This document shows, piece after piece, positions 1-8,581 of a stretch of DNA of 14,754 bases. The notes beneath the pieces were generated by a model. The model did no database searches. It saw only the letters and a program-made list of their open reading frames with translations, and was not told where the DNA came from. Made by a program: the position numbers and the translations under genes. The stretch comes from Desulfobacula sp. (lineage in GTDB: Bacteria > Desulfobacterota > Desulfobacteria > Desulfobacterales > Desulfobacteraceae), in NCBI RefSeq assembly GCF_021107415.1, contig NZ_JAIOSW010000118.1, positions 1-14,754 on the forward strand, in the 5' to 3' direction. The stretch's first letter is position 1. Each line of letters starts with the position of its first letter.

Positions 1-1071
1 GCATTTGAACTGATCAATTATTGTTTTACAAGGGACATTGCCACACTTAAACAAGGTCGTTGTGTATACGGAGCCTTTTTAAATGGGCAAGGCCATTGTA
101 TCGATGATGCCATTGTTTATAAATTCTCAGATACTTTTTTTATGATCTGCGTCAATGCAGGCATGGGTACAGCCATTGCTCTGCACCTTGATGCAAACAA
201 AAAGAGTCTGGATGTGACCATTGAAGATTTATCTGAAAAAATTGCAAAGATGGATATACAGGGCATCAATTCCGCCCGGATTCTTTCAGAGCTCATTCAG
301 AATCCTGATACGGTTTTTAATAAAATGCCCTACTTCTCATTTAAAGGCAATTTTAATGAATCTGTCCAAGATAAATTTTCTTTGGGTGAATCTGAAGTAA
401 AATTACTGGACGGAACTCCTGTATTATTATCAAGATCAGGATATACCGGTGAATTTGGATTTGAGCTATTCCTCGGCCTTGATGCCATAGTTTCGCTCTG
501 GAAAAATATTTTATCCGCAGGAGAAAAGTTCGGCATTACTGCCTGTGGTTTGGGTTCCAGGGATTCTCTCAGAGCCGGTGCATGTCTGCCCTTATCTCAT
601 CAGGACATTGGAAGCTGGAAATTTACGAATCACCCATGGGATTTTGCACTTCCCTATAATAAAGACAAAACGTCTTTTACAAAGGATTTTCTTGGAGCAG
701 ATGCACTTTCTTCAAAAGAAAGCGATTCATTTACCTATCCGTTTGTCTCAGACTCTTTAAGAAAGGTTGCCCCGGGAGAGAATACCCATGTAACAGACAA
801 AACAGGAAAACCGATTGGTAAAGTGCTCACCTGTGCCACGGATATGGGTATCACCTGGCATGAAGGGAGTATCGTGAGCATCTGCTCAGCAAATCTTCCT
901 GATGATTTAAAAATAAAAGGCATTAGCTGTGGTTTTGTCATGGTTTCAAGAAAGCTGGAACCCGGTATTAAATTGACACTTAAAGAAGGCAAAAGAGCGA
1001 TTACTGCAACCATTGTGAATGATATCAGGCCTGACAGAACTGCAAGGAAAAAACTGGATAATTTTATTTAA
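1..1071 (+). CDS. gcvT: Glycine cleavage system T protein (aminomethyltransferase), 5'-truncated by window edge
   Basis: The reading frame is open from base 1 and ends at TAA 1069-1071, giving 356 visible residues. The first ATG in frame (142) is internal, because codons 1-47 already match the family. By comparison with E. coli GcvT about 60 N-terminal residues are missing. GcvT takes the aminomethyl group from the lipoyl arm of GcvH and, with tetrahydrofolate, yields ammonia and 5,10-methylene-THF. Visible marks are the IDDAIVY stretch near visible residue 37, whose Asp corresponds to the folate-site Asp of the family, SGYTGE at visible residues 146-151, GLGSRDSLR, and a C-terminal barrel ending PDRTARKKL. 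The usual LRLEAG segment reads LRAGACLPLSHQD, which looks like a clade variant. gcvH follows after 22 bp, which confirms the assignment over other aminomethyltransferase-fold proteins. Confidence 0.93.
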   Translation, partial: AFELINYCFTRDIATLKQGRCVYGAFLNGQGHCIDDAIVYKFSDTFFMICVNAGMGTAIALHLDANKKSLDVTIEDLSEKIAKMDIQGINSARILSELIQNPDTVFNKMPYFSFKGNFNESVQDKFSLGESEVKLLDGTPVLLSRSGYTGEFGFELFLGLDAIVSLWKNILSAGEKFGITACGLGSRDSLRAGACLPLSHQDIGSWKFTNHPWDFALPYNKDKTSFTKDFLGADALSSKESDSFTYPFVSDSLRKVAPGENTHVTDKTGKPIGKVLTCATDMGITWHEGSIVSICSANLPDDLKIKGISCGFVMVSRKLEPGIKLTLKEGKRAITATIVNDIRPDRTARKKLDNFI

Positions 1072-1093
1072 TACTTACTAATTGGAGGTTTTT

Positions 1094-1492
1094 ATGAAAG
1101 AAATTAGTGATCTTAACTTGCCGGATGATGTGAAATACACAAAAGATCATGAGTGGGCAAAACACGACAGTGATATCGTAACAATTGGAATTAACGATTA
1201 TGCCCAGGATCAACTGGGAGAAATTGTTTTTGTCGAACTTCCTGAAATCGGCGATACCTTCTCTGAGGGGGATGAATTTGGAAGTGTGGAATCGGTAAAG
1301 GCGGTTTCAGAAATGTATATTCCCATATCAGGAGAGATTGTAAAAATTAATGAAGCACTTGAGGATGCCCCCGAGCTTGTGAATGAGTCCTGTTATGACA
1401 ACGGGTGGATCATCAAAGTAAAACCGGATGATGTTGCCCAACTGGATAACCTTATGGACAAACCAGCATACCTTGACATGCTGAAAGGATAA
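1094..1492 (+). CDS. gcvH: Glycine cleavage system H protein (lipoyl carrier)
   Basis: This 132-residue protein is the usual size for GcvH. The lipoyl domain carries the motif ESVKAVS, with the lipoylated lysine at residue 69, followed by the conserved ISGEIVKIN and NxxxYxxGWI regions. It shuttles the aminomethyl group between the P, T and L proteins in the cytoplasm. The start was placed at ATG 1094 because GGAGG at 1084-1088 lies five bases upstream. A TTG at 1082 in the same frame would put the Shine-Dalgarno sequence inside the coding region. It lies 22 bp after gcvT and 5 bp before gcvPA. It is the natural substrate of the lipB and lipA products encoded in the same operon. Confidence 0.97.
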   Translation: MKEISDLNLPDDVKYTKDHEWAKHDSDIVTIGINDYAQDQLGEIVFVELPEIGDTFSEGDEFGSVESVKAVSEMYIPISGEIVKINEALEDAPELVNESCYDNGWIIKVKPDDVAQLDNLMDKPAYLDMLKG

Positions 1493-1497
1493 ACGCG

Positions 1498-2832
1498 ATG
1501 CGCTATCTTCCACATACCAAAGAAGATATTGAAGCTATGCTCAAGGTTACAGGACAATCCAGTCTTGATGACCTGTTTAACTGCATACCCGATGATCTGA
1601 AAACAAAAGAGAGTATCGATATCCCTAACGCTTTGTCGGAATGGGAGCTTAATGCCCACATGGAAGAGCTTGCTTCTTCCAATATTGCCTGTAAAGAATA
1701 TAAATGCTTTATTGGTGGGGGCAGTTATGACCACTATATTCCTGCTATTATCCCCTATCTGATTTCAAGATCTGAATTTATGACAGCCTATACACCCTAT
1801 CAGCCTGAAGTCAGCCAGGGAACCTTGCAGGGTATCTATGAGTTCCAGACCATGATAACTGAATTATTGGGAATGGATGTTGCCACAGCATCCCATTATG
1901 ATTGTGGAACTGCCCTTGCAGAAGCGGCTTTGATTGCTTTAAGAAAAAACAGAAAAGCAAATAAGATTGCAGTTTCCTCTCTTGTCCATCCAAGCCACAG
2001 ACAGATCATTCATACTTATATCAATCCTGCAGGATATGAAATCATTGAGATCCCTTACACAAAAGAGGGACTCACCGACCTGGCGGCCCTCGAGGGTATG
2101 GACGATATTGCAGGGATTGCCGTCCAATCGCCAAATTTTTTCGGTAATATCGAGGATTTAAAAGCCTTTAAAGACATGGCTGACACTAAAAAAATATTGT
2201 TTATTGCCTCTTTTACCGAAGCGCTTGCTTTTGGTCTTTTGAAAAATCCAGGCAGTTTTGGTGCAGATCTGGTTGCAGGTGAAGGCCAGAGCCTTGGTAT
2301 CCCCAAATCTTTTGGTGGCCCGGGCCTGGGATTGCTTGCCGGGACCAAAAAACAGATGAGGAACCTTCCCGGTCGTTTGATCGGAAAAACCAGTGATACA
2401 AATGGTGATAACGGTTACGTATTGACTCTTGCCACAAGAGAACAGCACATCAGGCGAGAAAAAGCCTCTTCCAATATTTGCTCTAATAACGGCCTCAACG
2501 CTATGACAGCCGCTATTTACCTGGCCACAGTGGGTAAAATCGGTATAAGGGAAATTGCACAGCAAAATCATGACAAAGCCGTATACCTGAAAACAAGCCT
2601 TGAAAAGGCAGGCTTTGAATCTGCATTTGACACGTCTTTTTTCAACGAATTTGTTTTAAAAGCACCTGCTGGGTTTGAGCAGAAAAGAGCTGCCCTTGTG
2701 AATGATAAGTACACTTTTGCGGGAATGAAGCTTGAACCGTTTTATCCTGAACTCAAACAGCATTATTTGTTCTGTGCAACTGAAACACTCTCAAAAAACG
2801 ATATTGATCAATTGGCAAAGGAGGTGCAATAA
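1498..2832 (+). CDS. gcvPA: Glycine dehydrogenase (decarboxylating) subunit 1
   Basis: This 444-residue protein is the N-terminal half of a two-subunit P protein. With GcvPB it binds glycine through PLP, releases CO2 and loads aminomethyl onto GcvH. Family marks include GGGSYDHYIP (residues 73-82), TAYTPYQPEVSQG (96-108), YEFQTMITELLGMDVATAS and AGEGQSLGIP followed by a glycine-rich GGPGLGLLAG. Where many relatives have YDGAT it reads YDCGTA. The PLP lysine is not on this subunit, as expected for the split form. The ATG lies 5 bp after the gcvH stop, with AAAGGA in the gcvH tail as ribosome binding site. The stop overlaps the gcvPB start by one base (TAATG), which suggests translational coupling and equal subunit output. 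Confidence 0.96.
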   Translation: MRYLPHTKEDIEAMLKVTGQSSLDDLFNCIPDDLKTKESIDIPNALSEWELNAHMEELASSNIACKEYKCFIGGGSYDHYIPAIIPYLISRSEFMTAYTPYQPEVSQGTLQGIYEFQTMITELLGMDVATASHYDCGTALAEAALIALRKNRKANKIAVSSLVHPSHRQIIHTYINPAGYEIIEIPYTKEGLTDLAALEGMDDIAGIAVQSPNFFGNIEDLKAFKDMADTKKILFIASFTEALAFGLLKNPGSFGADLVAGEGQSLGIPKSFGGPGLGLLAGTKKQMRNLPGRLIGKTSDTNGDNGYVLTLATREQHIRREKASSNICSNNGLNAMTAAIYLATVGKIGIREIAQQNHDKAVYLKTSLEKAGFESAFDTSFFNEFVLKAPAGFEQKRAALVNDKYTFAGMKLEPFYPELKQHYLFCATETLSKNDIDQLAKEVQ

Positions 2833-4289
2833 TGAATCAGCAACCTGGAACAAGCGGTCTTATTTTCAATGAACCCAATCTTTGGGATAAAAGTCGCAAA
2901 GGACGTTGTGCCATGTCCCTGCCAGGGCAGGATGTCGACAGAACAGAACTTGATGCGAGCCTTACAGGTGATGCACCTGAACTTCCACAGCTTTCCGAGC
3001 TGGATGTGGCACGGCATTACACACGACTCTCTCAATGGAATTTTGGTGTTGATTCAGGCATGTACCCATTGGGTTCCTGCACCATGAAATATAACCCTAA
3101 AACAAATGAAGTACAGGCGGCCCGCCAGGGATTTGCCGCAGCTCACCCCTTTGCAGGGGATGAGTTTTCTCAGGGGGCATTAAAACTGATGTTCAACCTT
3201 GAGCAATATCTTGCAGCAATAACAGGGTTTGATGCAGTTACCCTTCAACCGGCTGCCGGAGCCCACGGCGAACTTGCCGGTATGCTCATGATTTATGCTT
3301 ATCATGCAAAATCAGGAAAACAGCGCTCCAAAATTATTATCCCGGATACAGCACACGGCACAAATCCAGCCAGTGCAACCCTTTGCGGGTATGAATCCGT
3401 CAATATCAAATCCGGAGAAAACGGCATCCTTGATCCGGGTGCTGTTGCAGCCGTCATGGATGAAGATACCGCCGGAATCATGGTGACCAATCCCAATACT
3501 TTGGGGCTTTTTGAATCCAATATCAGGCAAATTGCAGATATTGTCCATTCAAAAGGAGGGCTTGTCTATGGTGACGGCGCCAATATGAATGCCATTATGG
3601 GCGTTGTCAAACCCGGAGAACTCGGAATTGATGTTCTTCATTTAAATCTCCATAAAACCTTTTCTACTCCCCATGGCGGTGGTGGACCCGGATCAGGACC
3701 GGTTGCGGTTGTTAAAACACTTGAACCCTTTTTACCCATACCACGGATTTTAAAAGAATTGGATTCCTATAAGTTTGTTACGGATTGTCCGGATACTATT
3801 GGCAGGCTTCACACCTTTTACGGACATTTCGGCGTCATGATCAAAGCCTATTCCTACATCCTTTCCATGGGTGCTAAAGGACTTTCTGAGGCCAGTAAAC
3901 TTGCTGTCCTCAATGCCAATTATGTTAAGGAAAGCCTGAAAGGTACGCTTAATCTTCCCTATGACCTGCCATGCATGCATGAATGTGTATTCAATGATGA
4001 ATTCCAAAAAGAGCATCACATTACCACAATGGATATGGCCAAAAGACTTCTGGACTATGGTTTTCATCCTCCCACAGTCTACTTCCCTCTGGTTGTAGAA
4101 GGCGCATTTATGGTAGAACCCACTGAAACAGAATCAAAAGAAGATATTGATCAATTCATTGATGCGGTAAAGGCCATTGCAAAAGAAGCCGGGGAAGATC
4201 CTGAAAAGCTTAAAAAAGCACCGCTTCTGACAAAGGTCACACGGCTTGATGAAGTCACTGCGGCAAGAAAACCATGCCTCAGAGGTTAA
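2832..4289 (+). CDS. gcvPB: Glycine dehydrogenase (decarboxylating) subunit 2, PLP-binding
   Basis: This 485-residue protein is the C-terminal half of the split P protein and carries the cofactor. The PLP Schiff-base lysine is K275 in LNLHKTFSTP, followed by the glycine-rich HGGGGPGSGP (281-290). Also visible are the PLGSCTMKYNP motif (residues 79-89), PDTAHGTNPASA (171-182), and YGDGANMNAIMG just before the lysine. Length is normal for the subunit. A very strong ribosome binding site (AAAGGAGGTG, 2818-2827) lies at the end of gcvPA and the start ATG shares one base with the gcvPA stop. The 3' end overlaps the lipB start by 16 bp. Confidence 0.97.
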   Translation: MNQQPGTSGLIFNEPNLWDKSRKGRCAMSLPGQDVDRTELDASLTGDAPELPQLSELDVARHYTRLSQWNFGVDSGMYPLGSCTMKYNPKTNEVQAARQGFAAAHPFAGDEFSQGALKLMFNLEQYLAAITGFDAVTLQPAAGAHGELAGMLMIYAYHAKSGKQRSKIIIPDTAHGTNPASATLCGYESVNIKSGENGILDPGAVAAVMDEDTAGIMVTNPNTLGLFESNIRQIADIVHSKGGLVYGDGANMNAIMGVVKPGELGIDVLHLNLHKTFSTPHGGGGPGSGPVAVVKTLEPFLPIPRILKELDSYKFVTDCPDTIGRLHTFYGHFGVMIKAYSYILSMGAKGLSEASKLAVLNANYVKESLKGTLNLPYDLPCMHECVFNDEFQKEHHITTMDMAKRLLDYGFHPPTVYFPLVVEGAFMVEPTETESKEDIDQFIDAVKAIAKEAGEDPEKLKKAPLLTKVTRLDEVTAARKPCLRG

Positions 4290-4996
4290 ACAGACCTAAG
4301 CGCTCTGCTGTATTTATAGACCTGGGTCTTTTAGAATACAAAAGAGCGCTTGACCTTCAGATCCAAACCCTGCAATCAAAAATTGATCAAACCATTCTTG
4401 AAGACCGAATTCTCTTTGTTGAGCACCCATCTGTTTTCACCCTGGGAAAAAGAGGGGGAGAAGAAAATTTAGGGGTTTCTAAAAAATTTTTAAGTTTAAA
4501 AAAGATTGATCTTGTTCAAACGAATCGCGGCGGTGATATTACTTATCATTGTCCTGGCCAGGCAGTCATGTACCCTATTGTTGATCTTGCAAAAAATAAA
4601 ATCGGTGTAAAGGATTTTGTCAATGGTCTTGAAGAAATTATGAAACGAACTGCCATGGATTTTAAAATTGACGCGGACAGAAACCCAAAAAATCATGGCA
4701 TCTGGGTTGGCAATTCAAAAATCGGAAGCGTCGGGATATCAATCAAACGAGGGATATCATTTCATGGCCTGGCCATGAATATTCATCCTGATCTTGAACC
4801 CTTTTCATGGATCAATCCCTGTGGACTTACCGATATATCCATAACCTCCGTTGAAAATGAATTAAAAAAATCCAATATAAATAATTATGACCAGTCTGAT
4901 AATGATCTACCCGATTATGACCTGGCTATGGACCGGATAAAAGATGCCTTTATAAATCATTTTTCATCTGTATTTAATTATTCGATTAAAAATTGA
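4274..4996 (+). CDS. lipB: Octanoyl-[ACP]:protein N-octanoyltransferase
   Basis: LipB moves octanoate from acyl carrier protein to the lipoyl lysine of GcvH and of 2-oxoacid dehydrogenases, the first step of lipoate assembly. The 240-residue protein has the family marks in order: RGGDITYHCPGQ (residues 85-96), the catalytic lysine K149 in NSKIGSVGI, SFHGLAMNI, and the catalytic cysteine C183 in NPCGL. Spacing between Lys and Cys matches E. coli LipB (K135, C169). The usual HGPGQ reads HCPGQ. ATG 4274 overlaps gcvPB by 16 bp and has only a weak ribosome binding site, so coupled translation is likely. No better start codon lies nearby. The C-terminus (residues 196-240) is lysine- and asparagine-rich and poorly conserved. 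Confidence 0.94.
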   Translation: MPQRLNRPKRSAVFIDLGLLEYKRALDLQIQTLQSKIDQTILEDRILFVEHPSVFTLGKRGGEENLGVSKKFLSLKKIDLVQTNRGGDITYHCPGQAVMYPIVDLAKNKIGVKDFVNGLEEIMKRTAMDFKIDADRNPKNHGIWVGNSKIGSVGISIKRGISFHGLAMNIHPDLEPFSWINPCGLTDISITSVENELKKSNINNYDQSDNDLPDYDLAMDRIKDAFINHFSSVFNYSIKN

Positions 4997-5026
4997 TTGC
5001 AGGCTAATTGTAAAAAAGAAGGCACA

Positions 5027-5899
5027 ATGAAACTTAAAAAAAAAAGAAAACCAGGCAAGCCCCCATGGCTTAAAAAAAGCCTTCCCAAGGGTGGAGATTA
5101 TCAACGGGTGAGAAGCCTTCTTTCAAATGCCGGGCTGCACACGGTCTGCCAGGAAGCCAATTGCCCGAATATGTTTGAATGTTTTTCCAAAAATACAGCT
5201 ACCTTTATGATTTTAGGATCTGAGTGTACACGAAACTGCAGGTTTTGCAATATTGCTTGCGGCAGTCCCTTACCGGTTGATCCTGATGAACCCATGAGAC
5301 TTGCCAAAGCAGCTCTTAATTTAAAGCTAAAATATGTTGTGGTGACCTCCGTTACAAGAGATGATCTTGAAGATGGCGGTGCTTCCCATTTTGCAGGGAC
5401 CATTAAAGCCATTAAGGCCACGCTTCCGGATAATCCGAAAGTCGAGGTCTTGATTCCTGATTTTCAGGGGAATATCGAGGCGCTAAAGATAGTTGTATCT
5501 GCAAACCCGGATGTATTAAACCATAATATTGAGACGGTTCCATCGCTTTACCCAATAGCCCGACCCGAAGCCAACTATCAGCAATCTCTTGATCTTCTAC
5601 AGATTGTAAATACAATTGACTCCTCAATGCCGGTCAAATCGGGTATCATGGTGGGATTAGGTGAAACCGTGGAAGAACTTGAACAGACCCTGACGGATTT
5701 ATACAATCATGGTTGTGATATCATCACCCTTGGTCAATATCTTCAGCCCACAAAAGCCCATCTTAAAGTTGAAAAATATTATTCTCCCGTAGAGTTTAAG
5801 CAGCTTGAAAGAAAAGCCAGACATATCGGATTCCAAAAAGTGGCTGCCGGGCCTTTTGTTCGAAGTTCCTATAATGCCCAGGAACTATTTGACTCCTGA
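5027..5899 (+). CDS. lipA: Lipoyl synthase (radical SAM)
   Basis: LipA is a radical-SAM enzyme that inserts two sulfur atoms into protein-bound octanoate. The 290-residue protein shows both iron-sulfur sites. The auxiliary cluster cysteines are C41, C46 and C52 (Cx4Cx5C), and the radical-SAM cluster cysteines are C67, C71 and C74 (CTRNCRFC). The C-terminal RSSY (279-282), whose serine ligates the auxiliary cluster, is present. ATG 5027 was chosen because AAGAAGG lies just upstream and the N-terminus then has the usual basic leader. An upstream TTG at 4997 directly abuts the lipB stop but has no ribosome binding site of its own. The gene is last in the gcv-lip operon and faces pyk tail to tail with 14 bp between stops. 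Confidence 0.96.
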   Translation: MKLKKKRKPGKPPWLKKSLPKGGDYQRVRSLLSNAGLHTVCQEANCPNMFECFSKNTATFMILGSECTRNCRFCNIACGSPLPVDPDEPMRLAKAALNLKLKYVVVTSVTRDDLEDGGASHFAGTIKAIKATLPDNPKVEVLIPDFQGNIEALKIVVSANPDVLNHNIETVPSLYPIARPEANYQQSLDLLQIVNTIDSSMPVKSGIMVGLGETVEELEQTLTDLYNHGCDIITLGQYLQPTKAHLKVEKYYSPVEFKQLERKARHIGFQKVAAGPFVRSSYNAQELFDS

Positions 5900-5911
5900 T
5901 ATCTGGTCAGG
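5895..5911. terminator. Possible weak hairpin between convergent lipA and pyk
   Basis: CCTGA (5895-5899) pairs with TCAGG (5907-5911) around a 7-base loop, and a T-rich stretch (5921-5932) follows at some distance on the + strand. It is the only dyad in the 14-bp gap between the two convergent stops. The stem is short and the T run is not adjacent, so it may be a poor terminator or chance. Confidence 0.25.
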
Positions 5912-5913
5912 TT

Positions 5914-7329
5914 CTAATTACATTTTTCTTTAAAATTACCTGCCGTGCTGATTTCAATATAAGACGCACCCTGCTTAATGCCAAAGCTGCCTGCAAGAAT
6001 AATAATCACATCGTCCTCTTTAAATTGTTTATCATCTAACAACCGGCATATGGGTTGATTTAAGGGTTCCGTACCGGTGATATCCATTGGAATATAGTCT
6101 GCAAACACCCCATATGTCAGGGATAATTGCCGCACCACACCTTTTTCATATACCTGGGCATATATGGGATTGTCTCCCCTGTAAGCTGCCAGGGCGAGAA
6201 TTGATTTGCCTGTTAGAGAATCAGCCACAATGGCCTTGGTTTTCAGTCTTAAGGAGGCTTTAACTGCTGCCTTGGCAAGATAGGCTGTAATTTTATTTTC
6301 ACGAGAGTAAGGAACATTAATGAAACTGCTCCTCTTTATTTCAACTTCCTTGGCAATCTTTGACATGATTCTGACAGCCATCTCAGGATATTTTCCATTA
6401 GCTGTTTCCCCGGAAAGCATAAGAGCATCTGTATGATCCAGACAGGCATTGGCGACATCTGACACCTCTGCCCTGGTCGGCCTTGGTGATTTTATCATAG
6501 AATGCAGCATCTGGGTGGCAACAATGACCGGTTTTCTTTTTTCAATACAGGTCTGAACAATCTGTTTTTGGATCAATGGGATCTGTTCTGTGGGAATTTC
6601 AACTGATAGATCGCCTCTTGCAATCATTACCCCATAGGCATAATCAAGAATTTTATACAAATTTTCAACCCCTTGGGAATTTTCAATTTTTGCAATGATT
6701 TTTATGGAAGATTTTTTTTTATCCAATATCTTTTGAACAGCTTTAACATCATTTTCGTTTCTTACAAAAGAATGGGCAATAAAATCCAGGTTATTGTCTG
6801 CAGCAAACTCAATAAACCCTTTGTCTTTTTTACTCAAAGCAGGAAGTGTTACGTGAACAGAAGGGATATTAATACTTTTTCTGGCATTAATAATCCCATC
6901 GTTTTCTACGTAGCAGCTTAAATACTCATCATCTTTTTCCATGACAGCAAGGGCAATATAACCGTCATCAATCAATATGGAACTGCCAACCGGAACATCT
7001 CTGACAAAATGCTCATAAGAGACACAAATAACATCACCCTGAGATTTTTCTTCCGGAGCCCCTTTGAATTTTATGGTATCCCCATATTTTACTGACAGGG
7101 GTTCATCATTATCACAGGTTCTGATCTCAGGACCTTTGGTGTCCAGGAGAATCCCTATTTTATCAGACACCTGCCTTGTATTTTCGATCACCTGCCGGGC
7201 ATCATCATGTGTCATGTGGGCAGTGTTCAGCCGGACAACATTCATACCTGCCTTATAAAGTCTTCCGATAAATTCAGAAGAACAGTTTAAACTAGAAATA
7301 GTGGCGACGATTTTTGTTTTTCTCGGCAT
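5914..7329 (-). CDS. pyk: Pyruvate kinase
   Basis: Pyruvate kinase makes ATP and pyruvate from phosphoenolpyruvate and ADP, the last step of glycolysis. The 471-residue protein has DTKGPEIRT (63-71), the catalytic lysine K214 in AKIENSQG, the metal-binding ARGDLSVE (D240), ATQML (271-275) and the PRPTRAEVSDVANA signature. Glu68 in DTKGPE corresponds to Glu117 of rabbit enzyme, which is typical of K+-dependent forms. The usual RLNFSHG reads RLNTAHM (33-39), so the K+-site serine is alanine, as in some Bacteroidetes-type enzymes (from memory). The start was placed at ATG 7329 because AGGAGG (7343-7338) lies 8 bases upstream; a TTG at 7335 is too close to it. The gene starts inside the last codons of holA (38-bp overlap) and is last in the ileS operon. 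Confidence 0.95.
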   Translation of the reverse strand: MPRKTKIVATISSLNCSSEFIGRLYKAGMNVVRLNTAHMTHDDARQVIENTRQVSDKIGILLDTKGPEIRTCDNDEPLSVKYGDTIKFKGAPEEKSQGDVICVSYEHFVRDVPVGSSILIDDGYIALAVMEKDDEYLSCYVENDGIINARKSINIPSVHVTLPALSKKDKGFIEFAADNNLDFIAHSFVRNENDVKAVQKILDKKKSSIKIIAKIENSQGVENLYKILDYAYGVMIARGDLSVEIPTEQIPLIQKQIVQTCIEKRKPVIVATQMLHSMIKSPRPTRAEVSDVANACLDHTDALMLSGETANGKYPEMAVRIMSKIAKEVEIKRSSFINVPYSRENKITAYLAKAAVKASLRLKTKAIVADSLTGKSILALAAYRGDNPIYAQVYEKGVVRQLSLTYGVFADYIPMDITGTEPLNQPICRLLDDKQFKEDDVIIILAGSFGIKQGASYIEISTAGNFKEKCN

Positions 7330-8581
7330 ACACAAACCCTCCTTTACTACAGGTATTGATGATAAAATTTTCTATGACCGTCTTTGCATCAAAAGATGAA
7401 GACTTTAGCCTGTAATCCAGATCGCTTAGAAAAATTAATGATTGACTCAGCTCATTTAATGAAAAATTTTCAGATTTTTGAAATATCTGAAATACAGGAT
7501 ATGCATTTTTAGGATTGGGTGCAAGGAGAAGGTCATTTGACTTGTTTATTTTTTTCTTTGAACTTTTCTTTGATAGATATTCATCCTGTCCTTGACTATC
7601 TGTTTTTGTCTGTTCATCATGATCAATGATCTTTGGGAGTACAGATTGCTTGAATAAATTGAAGCTGATTCTTTTCAGACTGATATGGGTATTATTTTGA
7701 TAAAATTGTTCGGTAAAACATTTTACCAGGATCAGTTTTCGAATTTGATTTTCAAATGATTTTAATATCTGAAGGGGATGAAACCCTTCGGTGAAAAGTG
7801 AATTTAAATAAAAAAGAGCGTTTTTAACGTCTTTGGCCATAAAGGCATTGGTTAAGTTAAAAATGGGATCTTTTTTATCCCTTACAATAACAGTTTTTAC
7901 ATCTGCTATTGAAATTAGCTCATTTTTTCCGCAATAAGCAATAAGCTTTTCTATATTCTGCGAAAAAAGGTGAAGATTAAATCCTGTCAAATCCACCAGG
8001 GCATGAAAGGCCTGATTATCTATTTTTTTTTTAGAGTTTGACAGGATCTTACCCGCAAGGCTCTGCAATACGGCTCTTTGTTCATCCAGATCTGCTTTTC
8101 TTGCCCCTGTGGCAACAGAGCAGTCTATGATTAATCCTTTGTTTGCTATGGCCTTGTATATTTTTTTTCTTTTATCGATTAGATTTGTTGTGAAGATAAG
8201 AGAATGATTTGGCGGAATACCTTTTTCTATAAAATCAATGAGATGGTCAAAATCTGATTGTGAAAAACTGATTTCCTGACTGCCCTGCTGTGTTTGGAAC
8301 AAAGGGGCATTTTTAACTGCCACAATTTTTTTGGAAACAAGGAATGAAAAGGTGGAGACCTGTTCAATGATATCTCCCATGGAAACAGAACCGCCTTCAA
8401 GGGTATCAAGGGCAAATTGTTTATTATTATCGTTTCCAAGCAAAAAGGAAGATATGGTTTTAAAAGCATGTTTTAACAGATACGACTCACCAAAAATCAG
8501 GATCAAACCCGGAATATCATTTTTTTGAACAGATTTTAGAAATGAGTTTAATTGATTATATTTAACGTTATTTTTTGCCAT
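7292..8581 (-). CDS. holA: DNA polymerase III delta subunit (clamp loader)
   Basis: HolA is the clamp-loader subunit that opens the beta sliding clamp. The 429-residue protein begins with the family fold: LILIFGESYLLKHAF (residues 26-40), a degenerate P-loop region, then KKIVAVKNAP, and PNHSLIFTTN. The middle domain has GFNLHLFSQNIEKLIAYCG (200-218) and DPIFNLTNAF, both typical of delta, and the C-terminal collar domain ends with LSDLDYRLKSS. It is longer than the roughly 340 residues usual for the family, mostly because of a charged, serine- and lysine-rich insert at about residues 313-350 before the last helices. The start overlaps the lgt stop by 14 bp and has no clear ribosome binding site, pointing to coupled translation. 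The end overlaps pyk. Confidence 0.88.
   Translation of the reverse strand: MAKNNVKYNQLNSFLKSVQKNDIPGLILIFGESYLLKHAFKTISSFLLGNDNNKQFALDTLEGGSVSMGDIIEQVSTFSFLVSKKIVAVKNAPLFQTQQGSQEISFSQSDFDHLIDFIEKGIPPNHSLIFTTNLIDKRKKIYKAIANKGLIIDCSVATGARKADLDEQRAVLQSLAGKILSNSKKKIDNQAFHALVDLTGFNLHLFSQNIEKLIAYCGKNELISIADVKTVIVRDKKDPIFNLTNAFMAKDVKNALFYLNSLFTEGFHPLQILKSFENQIRKLILVKCFTEQFYQNNTHISLKRISFNLFKQSVLPKIIDHDEQTKTDSQGQDEYLSKKSSKKKINKSNDLLLAPNPKNAYPVFQIFQKSENFSLNELSQSLIFLSDLDYRLKSSSFDAKTVIENFIINTCSKGGFVYAEKNKNRRHYF

Noticed and set aside
2158..2571. 137-codon antisense frame inside gcvPA, and similar long shadow frames inside gcvP, ileS and lipA
   Set aside because: They lie opposite strongly conserved genes, have no ribosome binding sites and follow the codon structure of the true strand.
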